A stretch of DNA of 64,000 nt from Oscillospiraceae bacterium (GCA_015063625.1 SVTT01000002.1:1-64000); one strand, 5' to 3'; counted from the first letter of the stretch, positions 48,101 to 57,194 are shown. Numbers and translations are program-made. Notes: generated by a model not told the origin, from the letters alone.

Positions 48101-48673
48101 TTAGCAAAGATAGCCAAGCTCAAAGGCTTTTTTGTTCATGGCAACGAAACGGGGCTTTACGGTCTTTTCGATGGCGTCGATCCATTTTTCGTAAGGAATA
48201 TCGAGGTGCTTTGCAAGACGTGCAAGCAACACGATGTTGACCGCCTTTGCCGTGCCAGCTTCGCTTGCGATCGAAAGGGCGTCGACCGTATCGATGTGCA
48301 TTCCTTTTCCTGCCAGCTCGTCAAGGATATCGGCGGGGTACTCGGCATTGCCGATCAGAACAGGCATCGGGTCGATCTCCTGGGTGTTGACGATCATGCG
48401 GCCGTCCGAGGCAAGGCAGGATGCCCAGCGCGCCGCCTCCAGCTTTTCAAAGGAAATGATAAAATCGGCTTCACCCTCGGTGATAACGGGGGAGTAGACG
48501 CGATCTCCGAAGCGCACATAGGTGACAACGCTTCCGCCGCGCTGGCTCATGCCGTGCACCTCAGACACCTTGACGTCATGGCCCTCATCAAGCAAGAGCC
48601 TGCCGAGGAGCTTGGAGGCAAGCAGACTGCCCTGACCGCCCACACCGACGATCATAATTCCCGTGGTTTTCAT
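48101..48673 (-). CDS. iorB: Indolepyruvate:ferredoxin oxidoreductase, beta subunit
   Basis: A 190-residue gamma-type 2-oxoacid oxidoreductase domain (GVGGQGSLLASKLLGRLLL, SEVHGMSQRGGSVVTYVRFG). It forms the oxidoreductase with IorA, oxidatively decarboxylating aryl pyruvates to aryl-acetyl-CoA and reducing ferredoxin. Its start overlaps the iorA stop by 4 bp. Confidence 0.94.
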   Translation of the reverse strand: MKTTGIMIVGVGGQGSLLASKLLGRLLLDEGHDVKVSEVHGMSQRGGSVVTYVRFGDRVYSPVITEGEADFIISFEKLEAARWASCLASDGRMIVNTQEIDPMPVLIGNAEYPADILDELAGKGMHIDTVDALSIASEAGTAKAVNIVLLARLAKHLDIPYEKWIDAIEKTVKPRFVAMNKKAFELGYLC

Positions 48674-50412
48674 GCGCGGTCACCTCCCTTTAAGATGGCG
48701 TCAAATTTACAAAGCTGCATGCAGACCTCACAGCCCACGCAAAGCGTGGCATCGATGACCGCTTTGCCGCCCTTGATGCTGATGGCGGGGCAACCGAGGG
48801 TTGCACAGCGCTTGCAGGAACGGCACTTGTTCTCACTCACGGTAAGAGGAGGCTGCGGCTTCACCGATTTGAGAAGCACGCAGGGACGGCGCGAAATGAT
48901 CACGGAGGGCTCGTCTGCGGCAAGCTCCTCCTTGAGGGCGGTGTCGCAGGCAGCAAGATCGTAGGGGTCCACCACGCGCACACGATTGATGCCGAGCGCG
49001 CGGCAAAGCGCCTCAAGATCCACCTTTGCGGCAGGATCGCCCTTGATGTTGTAGCCCGTGGTAGGATTCTGCTGATGTCCCGTCATGCCCGTGATCGAGT
49101 TGTCAAGAATGATCACGGTGGAATTGGAGGCGTTGTAGGCAATGTTGACAAGCCCCGTCATGCCTGAATGCATGAAGGTGGAGTCACCGATCACAGCAAC
49201 CGAGCGTGCGGCTGCTTGCTCGCCGCGTGCAAGATTAAAGCCGTGCACGCCCGAGATCGAGGCACCCATACAGAGGGTGGAATCAACTGCCGAAAGCGGA
49301 GGCTGTGCACCGAGCGTATAGCAGCCGATGTCGCCGAGCACCGCAACCTTGTTTTTCGCAAGCGTGTAATAAATGCCGCGGTGAGGGCAGCCCGCACACA
49401 TCATCGGGGGACGGACGGGAATGGGAGAATCTGCCGAAACTGTGCGCTTCTTTTCTATGCCGAAGGCAGCGGCAATGGTCGCCTGCGAATATTCTCCGAT
49501 GGGGGAGAAGAGCTGCTTGCCGATCACGTCAAGACCGAGATTGCGGCAATGCGTTTCGATCACGGGGTCAAGCTCCTCGATGACGTAAAGCGTTTTGACC
49601 TTGGCGGCAAAGTCGCGGAAAAGCTGCTCGGGCAGCGGATGCGGCATGCCGATCTTGAGCACGCTGACGCTGTCACCGAGGACCTCCTTCACGTATTGAT
49701 AGCACGTGCCCGAGGTGATGATGCCGATGTCGGTGTCGCCCATCTCCACACGGTTAAAGGGGCAATTCTCGGCATAGGCGGCAAGTGCCTTGGTGCGCTC
49801 CTCCACAATGGGATGGCGCTTTTTGGCGTTGCCGGGCATCATGATGTACTTTGCGCCGTTCTTGACGTAGGGCTTTGCCTCGACCGTGCGGCGCTCGCCT
49901 GTTTCGACCACCGATTGGCTGTGCGACACGCGGGTGCACATACGGAAGAGCACAGGAGTGTCAAACTGCTCGGAAAGATCAAAGGCGCGGCGAGAGAAAT
50001 CCAGTGCCTCGGCAGAGTCGGCAGGCTCCAGCATCGGCACCTTTGCCGCGATGGCATAGTGACGGGAGTCCTGCTCGTTTTGCGAGGAGTGCATGGCGGG
50101 GTCGTCTGCCACGCAGATGACCAGACCGCCCGTCACACCTGTATAGGAGAGGGTGAAAAGGGGGTCGGCGGCAACGTTAAGACCAACGTGCTTCATGGCG
50201 CATGCCGCGCGAACACCGCCAAGCGATGCGCCGAAGGCGACCTCTGCGGCAACCTTCTCGTTGGGTGCCCATTCGCTGTGAATATCGTCGTAAAGTGCGA
50301 GAAATTCGGTAATTTCGGTCGAGGGCGTGCCGGGGTAGCTGGAAACGAGGGAAAGACCGCCCTCGTAAAGCCCTCTGGCGACTGCCTCGTTGCCGATCAT
50401 CAGTTGTTTCAT
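48670..50412 (-). CDS. iorA: Indolepyruvate:ferredoxin oxidoreductase, alpha subunit
   Basis: A 580-residue thiamine-pyrophosphate enzyme. N-terminal pyrimidine-binding domain (GLYEGGLSLVSSYPGTPSTEI), TPP-binding domain (VIGDSTFMHSGMTGLVNIAYN) and a C-terminal ferredoxin-like domain with two 4Fe-4S motifs (CRSCKRCATLGCPAI, CVGCEVCMQLCKF). Anaerobic, oxygen-sensitive enzyme. ATG 50412 gives the normal start MKQLMIGNEAVARG; the upstream ORF extension overlaps the acyl-CoA synthetase gene. Confidence 0.95.
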   Translation of the reverse strand: MKQLMIGNEAVARGLYEGGLSLVSSYPGTPSTEITEFLALYDDIHSEWAPNEKVAAEVAFGASLGGVRAACAMKHVGLNVAADPLFTLSYTGVTGGLVICVADDPAMHSSQNEQDSRHYAIAAKVPMLEPADSAEALDFSRRAFDLSEQFDTPVLFRMCTRVSHSQSVVETGERRTVEAKPYVKNGAKYIMMPGNAKKRHPIVEERTKALAAYAENCPFNRVEMGDTDIGIITSGTCYQYVKEVLGDSVSVLKIGMPHPLPEQLFRDFAAKVKTLYVIEELDPVIETHCRNLGLDVIGKQLFSPIGEYSQATIAAAFGIEKKRTVSADSPIPVRPPMMCAGCPHRGIYYTLAKNKVAVLGDIGCYTLGAQPPLSAVDSTLCMGASISGVHGFNLARGEQAAARSVAVIGDSTFMHSGMTGLVNIAYNASNSTVIILDNSITGMTGHQQNPTTGYNIKGDPAAKVDLEALCRALGINRVRVVDPYDLAACDTALKEELAADEPSVIISRRPCVLLKSVKPQPPLTVSENKCRSCKRCATLGCPAISIKGGKAVIDATLCVGCEVCMQLCKFDAILKGGDRA

Positions 50413-50437
50413 GGTGTGAAGTTCCTTTTTTATTGTA

Positions 50438-52075
50438 TTAGCCGTTGTTCTGTGCAGCAACCAGCATTTCGCCGCCATAGATCTGGCGGAGCTTGGGCTT
50501 TTCGATCTTGCCGGTGGGATTGCGGGGGACCTTGGCAAAAATGACCTTTCGGGGGCGCTTGTAGCGGGGAAGCGTCTTGCAGAATTCCATGACCTCCTCC
50601 TCAGTGCAGGCAACACCCTCCTTCAGCTCGATTACCGCGGCGGCGATCTCGCCAAGGCGCTGATCGGGCAGACCGATCACCGCCACGTCCTTGATCTTGT
50701 CAAAGGCAGAAAGGAAGTCCTCGATCTGGACGGGGTAAAGGTTCTCGCCGCCCGTGATGATAACGTCCTTCTTGCGGTCGACGAGGAAGATGAAGCCGTC
50801 CTCGTCCTCCATTGCCATATCGCCCGAGCAGAGCCACCCGTCACGCAGGGTGGCGGCAGTGGCGGCGGCATCGTTGTAATAGCACTTCATCACGCCGGGA
50901 CCGCGCAGGCAAAGCTCGCCCACATCGCCGCGTGCCACGTCCTTTCCTTCGGCGTCGGTAATGCGCGCCTCCCAGCCGTAGCCGGGCTTGCCGATCGCAC
51001 CGACCTTGTGCACGTTCTCCACGCCGAGGTGGACGGCACCGGGGCCGATCGACTCGGAAAGTCCGTAGTTGGTGTCGTATTGATGATGAGGAAAGTATTC
51101 CATCCAGCGGCGGATCAGGCTCTTCGGTACGGGCTGTGCACCGATGTGCATCAAGCGCCATTGGTTCAGCTTGTAGTCCGAAAGCTTCAGCTCACCGCTG
51201 TCGAGTGCGGCAAGGATATCCTGTGCCCACGGCACCAGAAGCCAGACGATGGTGCAGTGCTCCTCGGAGGCGGCACGCAGAATGGTTTCAGGCGAGGTGC
51301 CCTTGAGGATCACTGCCTTGGAGCAGGACATCAGACTGCCAAACCAATGCATTTTTGCCCCCGTGTGATAGAGGGGAGGGATGCAGAGGAAGACGTCGTC
51401 CTTGGTCTGCGCGTGGTGGTTTTGCTCTACGCGGCAGGCATGAATGAGAGCGCGGTGGGAATGCAGGATCGCCTTCGGGAAGCCCGTGGTGCCCGAGGAG
51501 AAATAGATCGCCGCGTCATCGTCCTCGGAAAGAGAGGGCGTGCGGAAGACAGAGGAGCACTCTGCCGTCATCTCAGCATAATCCTCGGCAAAGGAGGGGC
51601 AACCAGCACCCGCATAGATCAGCAGACGTCCGCGACTGATGGTGTCGGCAATGCCCTCGACGCGGCCGATGAATTCGGGGCCGAACACCAGCGCATCGAC
51701 CTCTGCAAGGTCAAGACAGTAGGTGATCTCATCGGGGGCATAGCGGAAGTTAAGAGGCACGGCAAGTGCACCCGTCTTGAGAATGCCGAAGTAGATCGGA
51801 AGCCATTCGATGCAGTTCATCAGAAGGATGGCAACCTTGTCGCCCTTGCCGATGCCGCGCGCCGTCAGCGCGCCCGCAAAGCGGTTTGCCTTTTCATCAA
51901 ATACGCGCCAGGTGATCTCGCGGCGATAGTAGCGGTCACGGCGGGAGGGCTCAACCAGCTCGTAGTCGCGCCACGTCATGCGGCGCGTTTCCTTCTCGGC
52001 GGGATTGATCTCCACCAATGCCACGTCGTCGGGGTATTGGCGTGCGTTGTTTTCCAGTAGATCTGTGATAATCAT
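50438..52075 (-). CDS. AMP-dependent acyl/aryl-CoA synthetase
   Basis: A 545-residue ANL-superfamily ligase: P-loop IYFSSGTTGFPKAIL, the YGLSESIG region, motif GDMAMEDEDGFIFLVDRKKDVIITGGENLYPVQIE, and catalytic lysine in PRNPTGKIEKPKL. It should convert a carboxylic acid to its CoA ester with ATP; acid specificity is not evident. First gene of the iorAB-paaK-ACT operon, 25 bp before iorA, behind a consensus promoter. Confidence 0.92.
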   Translation of the reverse strand: MIITDLLENNARQYPDDVALVEINPAEKETRRMTWRDYELVEPSRRDRYYRREITWRVFDEKANRFAGALTARGIGKGDKVAILLMNCIEWLPIYFGILKTGALAVPLNFRYAPDEITYCLDLAEVDALVFGPEFIGRVEGIADTISRGRLLIYAGAGCPSFAEDYAEMTAECSSVFRTPSLSEDDDAAIYFSSGTTGFPKAILHSHRALIHACRVEQNHHAQTKDDVFLCIPPLYHTGAKMHWFGSLMSCSKAVILKGTSPETILRAASEEHCTIVWLLVPWAQDILAALDSGELKLSDYKLNQWRLMHIGAQPVPKSLIRRWMEYFPHHQYDTNYGLSESIGPGAVHLGVENVHKVGAIGKPGYGWEARITDAEGKDVARGDVGELCLRGPGVMKCYYNDAAATAATLRDGWLCSGDMAMEDEDGFIFLVDRKKDVIITGGENLYPVQIEDFLSAFDKIKDVAVIGLPDQRLGEIAAAVIELKEGVACTEEEVMEFCKTLPRYKRPRKVIFAKVPRNPTGKIEKPKLRQIYGGEMLVAAQNNG

Positions 52076-52202
52076 GTGTCACCTCGTCGGGGGTCGGGTA
52101 AGGCCCGCAGTGTTTGAAGGGGACTGCTCGGCATTATAAAGCGAAGCACCGATCCCCATTCAGACGCGCGCGAGCGCATACGCGCAAGAAATAGATAGAT
52201 AT

Positions 52203-52231
52203 AGTATAACATCCAAGGGAAAGGTTGTCAA
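52203..52231 (-). promoter_or_regulatory. Sigma-A promoter for the acyl-CoA synthetase-ior-paaK operon
   Basis: TTGACA, 17 bp, TATACT on the minus strand. The leader before the ATG is about 120 nt and contains GC-rich CGCGCGAGCG-type repeats. Confidence 0.8.
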
Positions 52232-52346
52232 TAAGTATTCGGGCGGAAGGAGAGGCTTTTGGGGGCGAAAAACGGGTGTGTTTGTCACAGTAACGAAGGA
52301 TGTGCAGGAAGGGAAGGAAAAAAACGCAACTTTTTTCAAAAACCTC

Positions 52347-52375
52347 TTGACAAGCGGAGATTGTTTTGCTAAAAT
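52347..52375 (+). promoter_or_regulatory. Promoter of tRNA-Ser
   Basis: TTGACA, 17 bp, TAAAAT, ending 16 bp before the tRNA 5' end. Confidence 0.8.
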
Positions 52376-52391
52376 ATACAGGTCGACGCAC

Positions 52392-52483
52392 GGAGAGATG
52401 GCTGAGCTGGTCTAAGGCGCACGACTGGAAATCGTGTGTGGGCTAATACCCCACCGAGAGTTCGAATCTCTCTCTCTCCGCCA
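52392..52483 (+). tRNA. tRNA-Ser (anticodon GGA)
   Basis: A class II tRNA with encoded CCA. Acceptor GGAGAGA/TCTCTCC, anticodon loop CTGGAAA in stem CACGA/TCGTG (anticodon GGA), long variable arm TGTGGGCTAATACCCCACC, T-loop TTCGAAT. The 3' 59 bp, from the anticodon loop to CCA, is the prophage attachment core. Confidence 0.96.
52425..52483 (+). repeat. attL: 59-bp core in tRNA-Ser
   Basis: Starts at CTGGAAATCGTGTGTGGG and runs to the CCA end. Identical to 61633-61691. Confidence 0.93.
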
Positions 52484-52487
52484 CGAT

Positions 52488-52518
52488 AAAAAGGACGCCC
52501 GATCGGGCGTCCTTTTTT
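52488..52518. terminator. Bidirectional terminator between tRNA-Ser and integrase gene
   Basis: AAAAAGGACGCCCG/CGGGCGTCCTTTTT with a 2-nt loop. It ends the tRNA transcript and overlaps the integrase stop. Confidence 0.9.
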
Positions 52519-53365
52519 ATTTCCAAAACACATCCAGGCATGCCGCTTGCACACTTACATTCGGGTGCAAATATGTATCTGCCGTGATCGAGATATCCGC
52601 ATGGCCGAGCACGTCGGAGATGATCTTGAGATCCACGCCTTTGGAAAGCATCAACGTGGCGTAGCTGTGACGCAGATCGTGGAAACGGATTGCCGGGAAA
52701 TCCCAACTCGCAAGCATCCGCTTAAAATGATACTCAAGCTGATTGGTGGAGAGCTGACATTGGCCACATTGCAAAAGAAGCTTGGTGTGTTCCGGGCGAA
52801 GTAATATATATCGATCGCTATCCTGTGTTTTGCAAGGAGTGATCACCTCATGACCGTGTTCCCGGGATCTAGAGCGTTGCACGTGCAAGACATTACGCGC
52901 TGCATCCACGTCGAGATGCGGAATCAGACCAAGACATTCGCCGCGGCGCAGTCCGTAACAAAGCGCCATTGTCACCGGGATCTCCAGACGTGTGCCACGC
53001 ACCGTGTGCAGCATCCGATAGATCTCATCCTCCGGGAGCACTTGATACTTGTAGCGCTCCACGCGAGGCATATCAAAACGGTCGTATGGATTGAAATCGA
53101 GATATCCGCGCCGAATCGCATAGTTGATCATCTTGCGCACGGTAGCGTGCACGTAGACGATCGACCGATTGGAAAGACCTCGATCCTGAAGCAGCTCCGT
53201 CAGATAATCGAGATCCACAACGTCAACAAGCTCAAGATCGCAATCACCGAAGCTTGGCAGCACGTGCCGATACAAATTCACCCGATACCCGCGCACGGTG
53301 GACGGCCGCAGGCGGCGCTCGCAGTAGTTTTTCAAAAATTCCTCGGCAAGATCTTGCACTCTCAC
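52517..53365 (-). CDS. int: Tyrosine recombinase (phage integrase)
   Basis: A 282-residue site-specific recombinase. N-terminal SAM-like core-binding domain (LAEEFLKNYCERRLRPSTVRGYR), then the catalytic domain with R140 (YGLRRGE), H229-x-x-R232 (HDLRHSYA), H255 (GHADISITADTY) and nucleophile Y265. All catalytic residues are present. It lies at the att site and reads towards the tRNA, as usual for tRNA-integrating elements, and overlaps the rep stop by 4 bp. Confidence 0.95.
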   Translation of the reverse strand: MRVQDLAEEFLKNYCERRLRPSTVRGYRVNLYRHVLPSFGDCDLELVDVVDLDYLTELLQDRGLSNRSIVYVHATVRKMINYAIRRGYLDFNPYDRFDMPRVERYKYQVLPEDEIYRMLHTVRGTRLEIPVTMALCYGLRRGECLGLIPHLDVDAARNVLHVQRSRSREHGHEVITPCKTQDSDRYILLRPEHTKLLLQCGQCQLSTNQLEYHFKRMLASWDFPAIRFHDLRHSYATLMLSKGVDLKIISDVLGHADISITADTYLHPNVSVQAACLDVFWK

Positions 53366-54351
53366 TTCATATCCTCACTTTCTAATCTTCGCGCATACGC
53401 GCGCTCATAGCCAAAGCCGACTCGCCATTGATATGTAACCAACAAATACGCAACATCCTTACGCAGCTTGTCGCCATCGGTCAGAACCAGATCACCGTCA
53501 AGCATATCATCCAGCTTCAGCTCCTGTGCCGCCTTCTTGAAGGCACCGCCAAACGAACACATGCGCCGGCCGGCTAAGGCACAAAAGAGATGATATACTA
53601 CATCATCGATCTGATCATTGGAGCCATGCAAAACGTCACACGATTTTACAGAATACTTTGCAACCTCAAGAACGGCTTTTTTGATGCTTGTATCGCCGTC
53701 TGTTCCATCCTTATCTTTTACAGTCCGAATATCTACTTGAGGATAATAATTAAGACCCATAGCAGATGCCCAAAGCTCAGCGAGCTCATCACGTTTGATA
53801 TAGGAATTCGATTTAAAATAACTTTTGTTTACTGCGAAAATACAGTGAAAATGAGGATGATACTCCCAACAGGGAGGATGATCCGGGGATCGAGTGATCT
53901 CGAGTGCCTTAAAATAGCCCTTGAATGCGCTTTTGATGCGCTTATAGTGACGAAGCAGTGAAAATGCATTTTGCATTTTATCAATGATGACCGACAACTC
54001 GTCAGCAGAGCAATTTCGCACGGTTAAGGTGACAAAGACATATCGGTATTGACCTTCTAAATGATCCATTACCTGAGAAACCTGACCGTAAATCTTTTTT
54101 GTGCGCCGCCAACTGCACATGGGGCAAAGCCGATCTTTGCAAAAATTAGCATGGTAAAGCTTAGGGGATTCCGAATAATCCTCGGGAATTCTCCAGCTGA
54201 GCTCCGTACCGCAATTGAGAACACGGAAAGATCTCTCTTGATATCCTAATCGCTTATAGGAATCGGAAAGAATTCCCGAATCAAAGTGTTTGTCATGAAA
54301 TTTGTCTGAGATCTCTTTCTCTATCTGTAAACAAGATTTTTGAAAATCCAT
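53362..54351 (-). CDS. rep: Rolling-circle replication initiator (Rep_1-type HUH endonuclease)
   Basis: A 329-residue Rep protein. Zinc-binding Cys region CKDRLCPMCSWRR (71-83), motif I FVTLTV (106-111), motif II HPHFHC with the HUH pair H167/H169, and motif III VAKYSVK with one catalytic Tyr (Y233). This is the family that nicks the double-strand origin of Gram-positive RCR plasmids. Here it would start phage DNA synthesis in place of the pII protein of coliphages. The nick site is probably in the hairpin-rich region just upstream (54352-54703). Confidence 0.92.
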   Translation of the reverse strand: MDFQKSCLQIEKEISDKFHDKHFDSGILSDSYKRLGYQERSFRVLNCGTELSWRIPEDYSESPKLYHANFCKDRLCPMCSWRRTKKIYGQVSQVMDHLEGQYRYVFVTLTVRNCSADELSVIIDKMQNAFSLLRHYKRIKSAFKGYFKALEITRSPDHPPCWEYHPHFHCIFAVNKSYFKSNSYIKRDELAELWASAMGLNYYPQVDIRTVKDKDGTDGDTSIKKAVLEVAKYSVKSCDVLHGSNDQIDDVVYHLFCALAGRRMCSFGGAFKKAAQELKLDDMLDGDLVLTDGDKLRKDVAYLLVTYQWRVGFGYERAYARRLESEDMK

Positions 54352-54703
54352 ATTTTTTATACTCCTTCCTATAGGGGTATTAAATTATAAAGAAGGATTT
54401 TGTTAAAATAAATTCCAGTTGTTTCTATAGTATCGAGGGAAGGCAACGCGCGCGAGGCGCGCGAGGTGGCGCGCATGGCGCGCCGGCGCCGGAGCGGTGA
54501 AAACCCGCCATGCCCGCGCAAGCGCGGGGGCACGTCGGCTGGTTTTCACACTTTCCGGGCGCGTGGCAATTAGGACACGAGTCGGGAGAACTGCAAATGC
54601 CGCAATGCAGTACCCGCGCCGCAGCTTTCGCAATACAGGGTTATGCAGCAGGCAATTATGCGATCCGCTTCACTCTCGCATCGCCGTTCATCTTCGTAGC
54701 CGG
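54352..54703. other. GC-rich hairpin region: candidate phage replication origin/packaging signal
   Basis: A 350-bp gene-free stretch between rep and the structural genes. It holds GCGCGCGAGGCGCGCGAGGT-type repeats (54448-54490) and a long hairpin at 54497-54549: outer stem GTGAAAACC/GGTTTTCAC, inner stem CCCGCGC-AA-GCGCGGG. GC content is far above the flanking phage genes. Filamentous phages carry origins and the packaging hairpin in their intergenic region; no experimental support here. Confidence 0.6.
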
Positions 54704-55099
54704 TTAATTGATGTAAGCTTTAAAACCCAAAATCGTTAGCAAAGAATCAAGCAAAGAACCAAGTAGGACTAAGGCATCAACAACAAACGTCCACAGGATC
54801 TGCAGAATGACCCAAAGAGCTTTGCCGATAACAGTAACATAATTTTTGAAAAAAGAATCGATATTATCGATAAAATTATTACTCGAATCCCAGTTCCAAG
54901 CAAAATAACCTTGAAATTCACCGGAAGCGAAAAAAGAAATGTGTTCTGTCACATCGAACAGATTGAACGTTATGTGTTTCAGATGATCCAAGATCGAGCG
55001 AACGTCAACCGGGCCCGCACCGTTCACGGCACGGAAAAAAGCAACAATGATCAAATATGACGCAAGCACACCAAAAAGTTTTAAACCTCTTCGCCGCAT
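54704..55099 (-). CDS. Prophage membrane protein, candidate minor virion protein
   Basis: A 131-residue protein with an N-terminal hydrophobic helix (LFGVLASYLIIVAFF), an amphipathic middle and a long hydrophobic C-terminus (LWVILQILWTFVVDALVLLGSLL). No family recognised. Its ATG overlaps the preceding stop (TGATG), so translation is coupled to the GY-repeat protein. Position suggests a pVI-like end-cap or assembly role; that is inference. Confidence 0.7.
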   Translation of the reverse strand: MRRRGLKLFGVLASYLIIVAFFRAVNGAGPVDVRSILDHLKHITFNLFDVTEHISFFASGEFQGYFAWNWDSSNNFIDNIDSFFKNYVTVIGKALWVILQILWTFVVDALVLLGSLLDSLLTILGFKAYIN

Positions 55100-56073
55100 C
55101 AAATCACCCACTTATGTACTAAGATCAGTATAAGGCAGATCGACAAAAGCGAACCGACAAAAACTCGCATATCCATTCCGAGAATCTCAAAATGAAAAAG
55201 TGATTGGAATGCATTAACAGGTGCCTCAAGCAAAGCAGTGAAAAGAGAAGAAAAATCTCCTTTTTCGGCAATAAACATGCCTTCGACACGACCGTCATCA
55301 AATCCCTTACCATAACCCTCATTAAACCAATGATCGGTGATTTCGGTTTGGTTCATGTTAAGATAATCCGCAACACCTGCAGCGTAACCTTGTTGGTAAA
55401 GCTCGGCCGAAGCGTAAAGTGAAAATTCAAGAAGCAGATCCTGAGGTCGACCGACACGCAAAACGATCTCCTCGACGATTACAGGATAAAGCACATGCGG
55501 ATCCGAAATTACAAAATTGCGAAGTCCGCTGTCGCTAGCATCAAGTGAGTAAACTTTGCCCTCGGTGGTCGTTAAAGAGGCATATTGGATCTCTGAAGAG
55601 CCGGAGATCTTGATCGGCATACTGGCAAAATCAAATACACCTGAGCCACTCCATCTCAGCACAATCTCCACACGATCTACAAATGCCCAATCGGGATCTC
55701 CAAGATTGAGCATATGGACATTAACTTTATCCCACAAAGAGGAGAAAAAAACACCGCCAACCATCGAATTGGGCGAGAAAGTGCCAAGATCAGTAGCAAT
55801 TGACGGACCGTCCTTAGAAGTGTAAAGGACAGCACTGAAAGTGCAATAATCAAAAATCGAACCGGTCAAACCTGAAACCAATCCATAAAGTGCCTTCGCT
55901 TCTTCAAAAGCTGCTACATATCCTTCGCTATATCCTTTTTCATGACCTTCTTCATATCCTTGCCCAAGCCCGGCATTGTAACCTTGATCATACTCATCTG
56001 CAGAAACAGGTATCACAAATAAAGAGCTTACGGTCAGCAAGCAGAGGAAAAGCAAAAACAAACGCTTTTTCAT
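55099..56073 (-). CDS. Secreted, C-terminally anchored GY-repeat protein; candidate adsorption protein
   Basis: A 324-residue protein: signal peptide (LFLLFLCLLTVSSLFVIPVSA), then a GY-rich repeat (YDQGYNAGLGQGYEEGHEKG), a beta-rich ectodomain of about 180 residues, a second short GY repeat (GYGKGFDDGRVEG) and a C-terminal membrane helix (VGSLLSICLILILVHKW). GYxxG repeats occur in phage tail and virion proteins. The layout (signal, ectodomain, C-terminal anchor) matches pIII-type adsorption proteins. ATG 56073 follows GGAGG. Confidence 0.75.
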   Translation of the reverse strand: MKKRLFLLFLCLLTVSSLFVIPVSADEYDQGYNAGLGQGYEEGHEKGYSEGYVAAFEEAKALYGLVSGLTGSIFDYCTFSAVLYTSKDGPSIATDLGTFSPNSMVGGVFFSSLWDKVNVHMLNLGDPDWAFVDRVEIVLRWSGSGVFDFASMPIKISGSSEIQYASLTTTEGKVYSLDASDSGLRNFVISDPHVLYPVIVEEIVLRVGRPQDLLLEFSLYASAELYQQGYAAGVADYLNMNQTEITDHWFNEGYGKGFDDGRVEGMFIAEKGDFSSLFTALLEAPVNAFQSLFHFEILGMDMRVFVGSLLSICLILILVHKWVI

Positions 56074-56088
56074 AAAAGGCACCTCCGA

Positions 56089-56862
56089 TCATCCCGAGGA
56101 TCCGAGTGATGTGATCCAGGATACCACCCACTTCAAAAGACCGATTGCAAGAGAAACACCGGCAAAGATGATCACGACGGCGCCGAAGGTGGAAAGAGCA
56201 AGCGTTTCACCGGAGCCGGTCAAAAAAATGTTGCGTGCCAGCGAGGAAAGACCGCTACCAACATTGGCAGCTATCCCGGAAATACCACCTACGACGATCG
56301 CAATGATCTCTCCTAACACGGGAATAAAAGAGGACGAGGAAGGATCAAAGGGCGGCGCTTCCGAGGGAACATCATCAACATCGGAAAAAGGCTGCCATGG
56401 GTCGCTCAGTTCCTTTGCGACTTTGGTAATGTTCAAAGCAACATAAGGCTCCGTTACAACAAAACGACGCGTGGAAGAAAGATCATCCGGCATTAAAAAA
56501 CCGATAGATATGTACTTTGAAGCGCAATAACCGCTCGTTAAAGAACACAAAATGCCGTCAGACTCATGTCCATAGAAAAAAGGATCGCAATAGGGAACTA
56601 TTGATTCAGATTCAAAACAACATACCTCCAAAACCTCTACATAACCTGTAGGCACTTCTTTTGGATAACAGAACGTTAAAATGCCATATTTCTCCATATA
56701 GCAGTAAGCACCTTCATACGGATCCACAAGAGATGCCTTTAAGTCAGCATAGGTCAAATCATTCGGAACTTCCGAATAATGCATTTCTGCCGAAACACCG
56801 ATTGCAAGTATCGATGCCAGAAGAAGAGCCAAAAGCATAACTCCCCAAATTTTTTTTACCAC
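56089..56862 (-). CDS. Secreted Cys-rich protein fused to a coat-protein domain
   Basis: A 257-residue protein. Signal peptide 1-25 (LLALLLASILAIGVSA), an ectodomain to ~160 with seven cysteines (C54, C65, C81, C82, C92, C106, C113), a flexible Asp/Pro/Ser linker (162-178), and residues 186-257 homologous to the 79-residue coat protein: 42 of 72 aligned positions are identical by eye, without gaps, including FAGVSLAIGL and TSLG. It should insert among coat subunits and display the ectodomain on the virion. It overlaps the preceding 112-residue membrane protein by 7 bp. Confidence 0.8.
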   Translation of the reverse strand: MVKKIWGVMLLALLLASILAIGVSAEMHYSEVPNDLTYADLKASLVDPYEGAYCYMEKYGILTFCYPKEVPTGYVEVLEVCCFESESIVPYCDPFFYGHESDGILCSLTSGYCASKYISIGFLMPDDLSSTRRFVVTEPYVALNITKVAKELSDPWQPFSDVDDVPSEAPPFDPSSSSFIPVLGEIIAIVVGGISGIAANVGSGLSSLARNIFLTGSGETLALSTFGAVVIIFAGVSLAIGLLKWVVSWITSLGSSG

Positions 56863-57194
56863 TTCTTACCTCCTGCAAAATTAGCACACCTCTCGACAAG
56901 AGCATGCGCGAACCGGGGGATAAACACCACCACGTCAAACAGGCAATGTGCGACCTCAACAACAACCAGATAAGAGAGATATCCGGAAAGGACAAGCTCA
57001 CTGTCAAAGGCGGTTTGCCACACGTTATCAAGAATGCTTTTGATAAAATCAAACGAGAAATTCTCGTTGATATAGGTGAAAAGCGCAGGCGCAGATCCTA
57101 CACGCCAAAACGCAACAACGTAACCGAGCAGGGGAGCCATCCAGACAATGCCCCACAAGACGGTATCAAGATTCATTTTGTTTTTTGCCATCAT
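56856..57194 (-). CDS. Prophage membrane protein downstream of Zot
   Basis: A 112-residue protein with hydrophobic segments at about 13-33 (VLWGIVWMAPLLGYVVAF) and 68-95 (LSGYLSYLVVVEVAHCLFDVVVF), and no signal peptide. No family recognised. It overlaps the Zot gene end by 29 bp and has AAGGAG seven bases before the ATG. Candidate minor coat or assembly protein. Confidence 0.7.
   Translation of the reverse strand: MMAKNKMNLDTVLWGIVWMAPLLGYVVAFWRVGSAPALFTYINENFSFDFIKSILDNVWQTAFDSELVLSGYLSYLVVVEVAHCLFDVVVFIPRFAHALVERCANFAGGKKW

Noticed and set aside
52076-52346. Possible T-box or riboswitch in front of the acyl-CoA synthetase gene
   Set aside because: No T-box motif, specifier loop or recognisable riboswitch core is visible; only the promoter and GC-rich repeats were seen.
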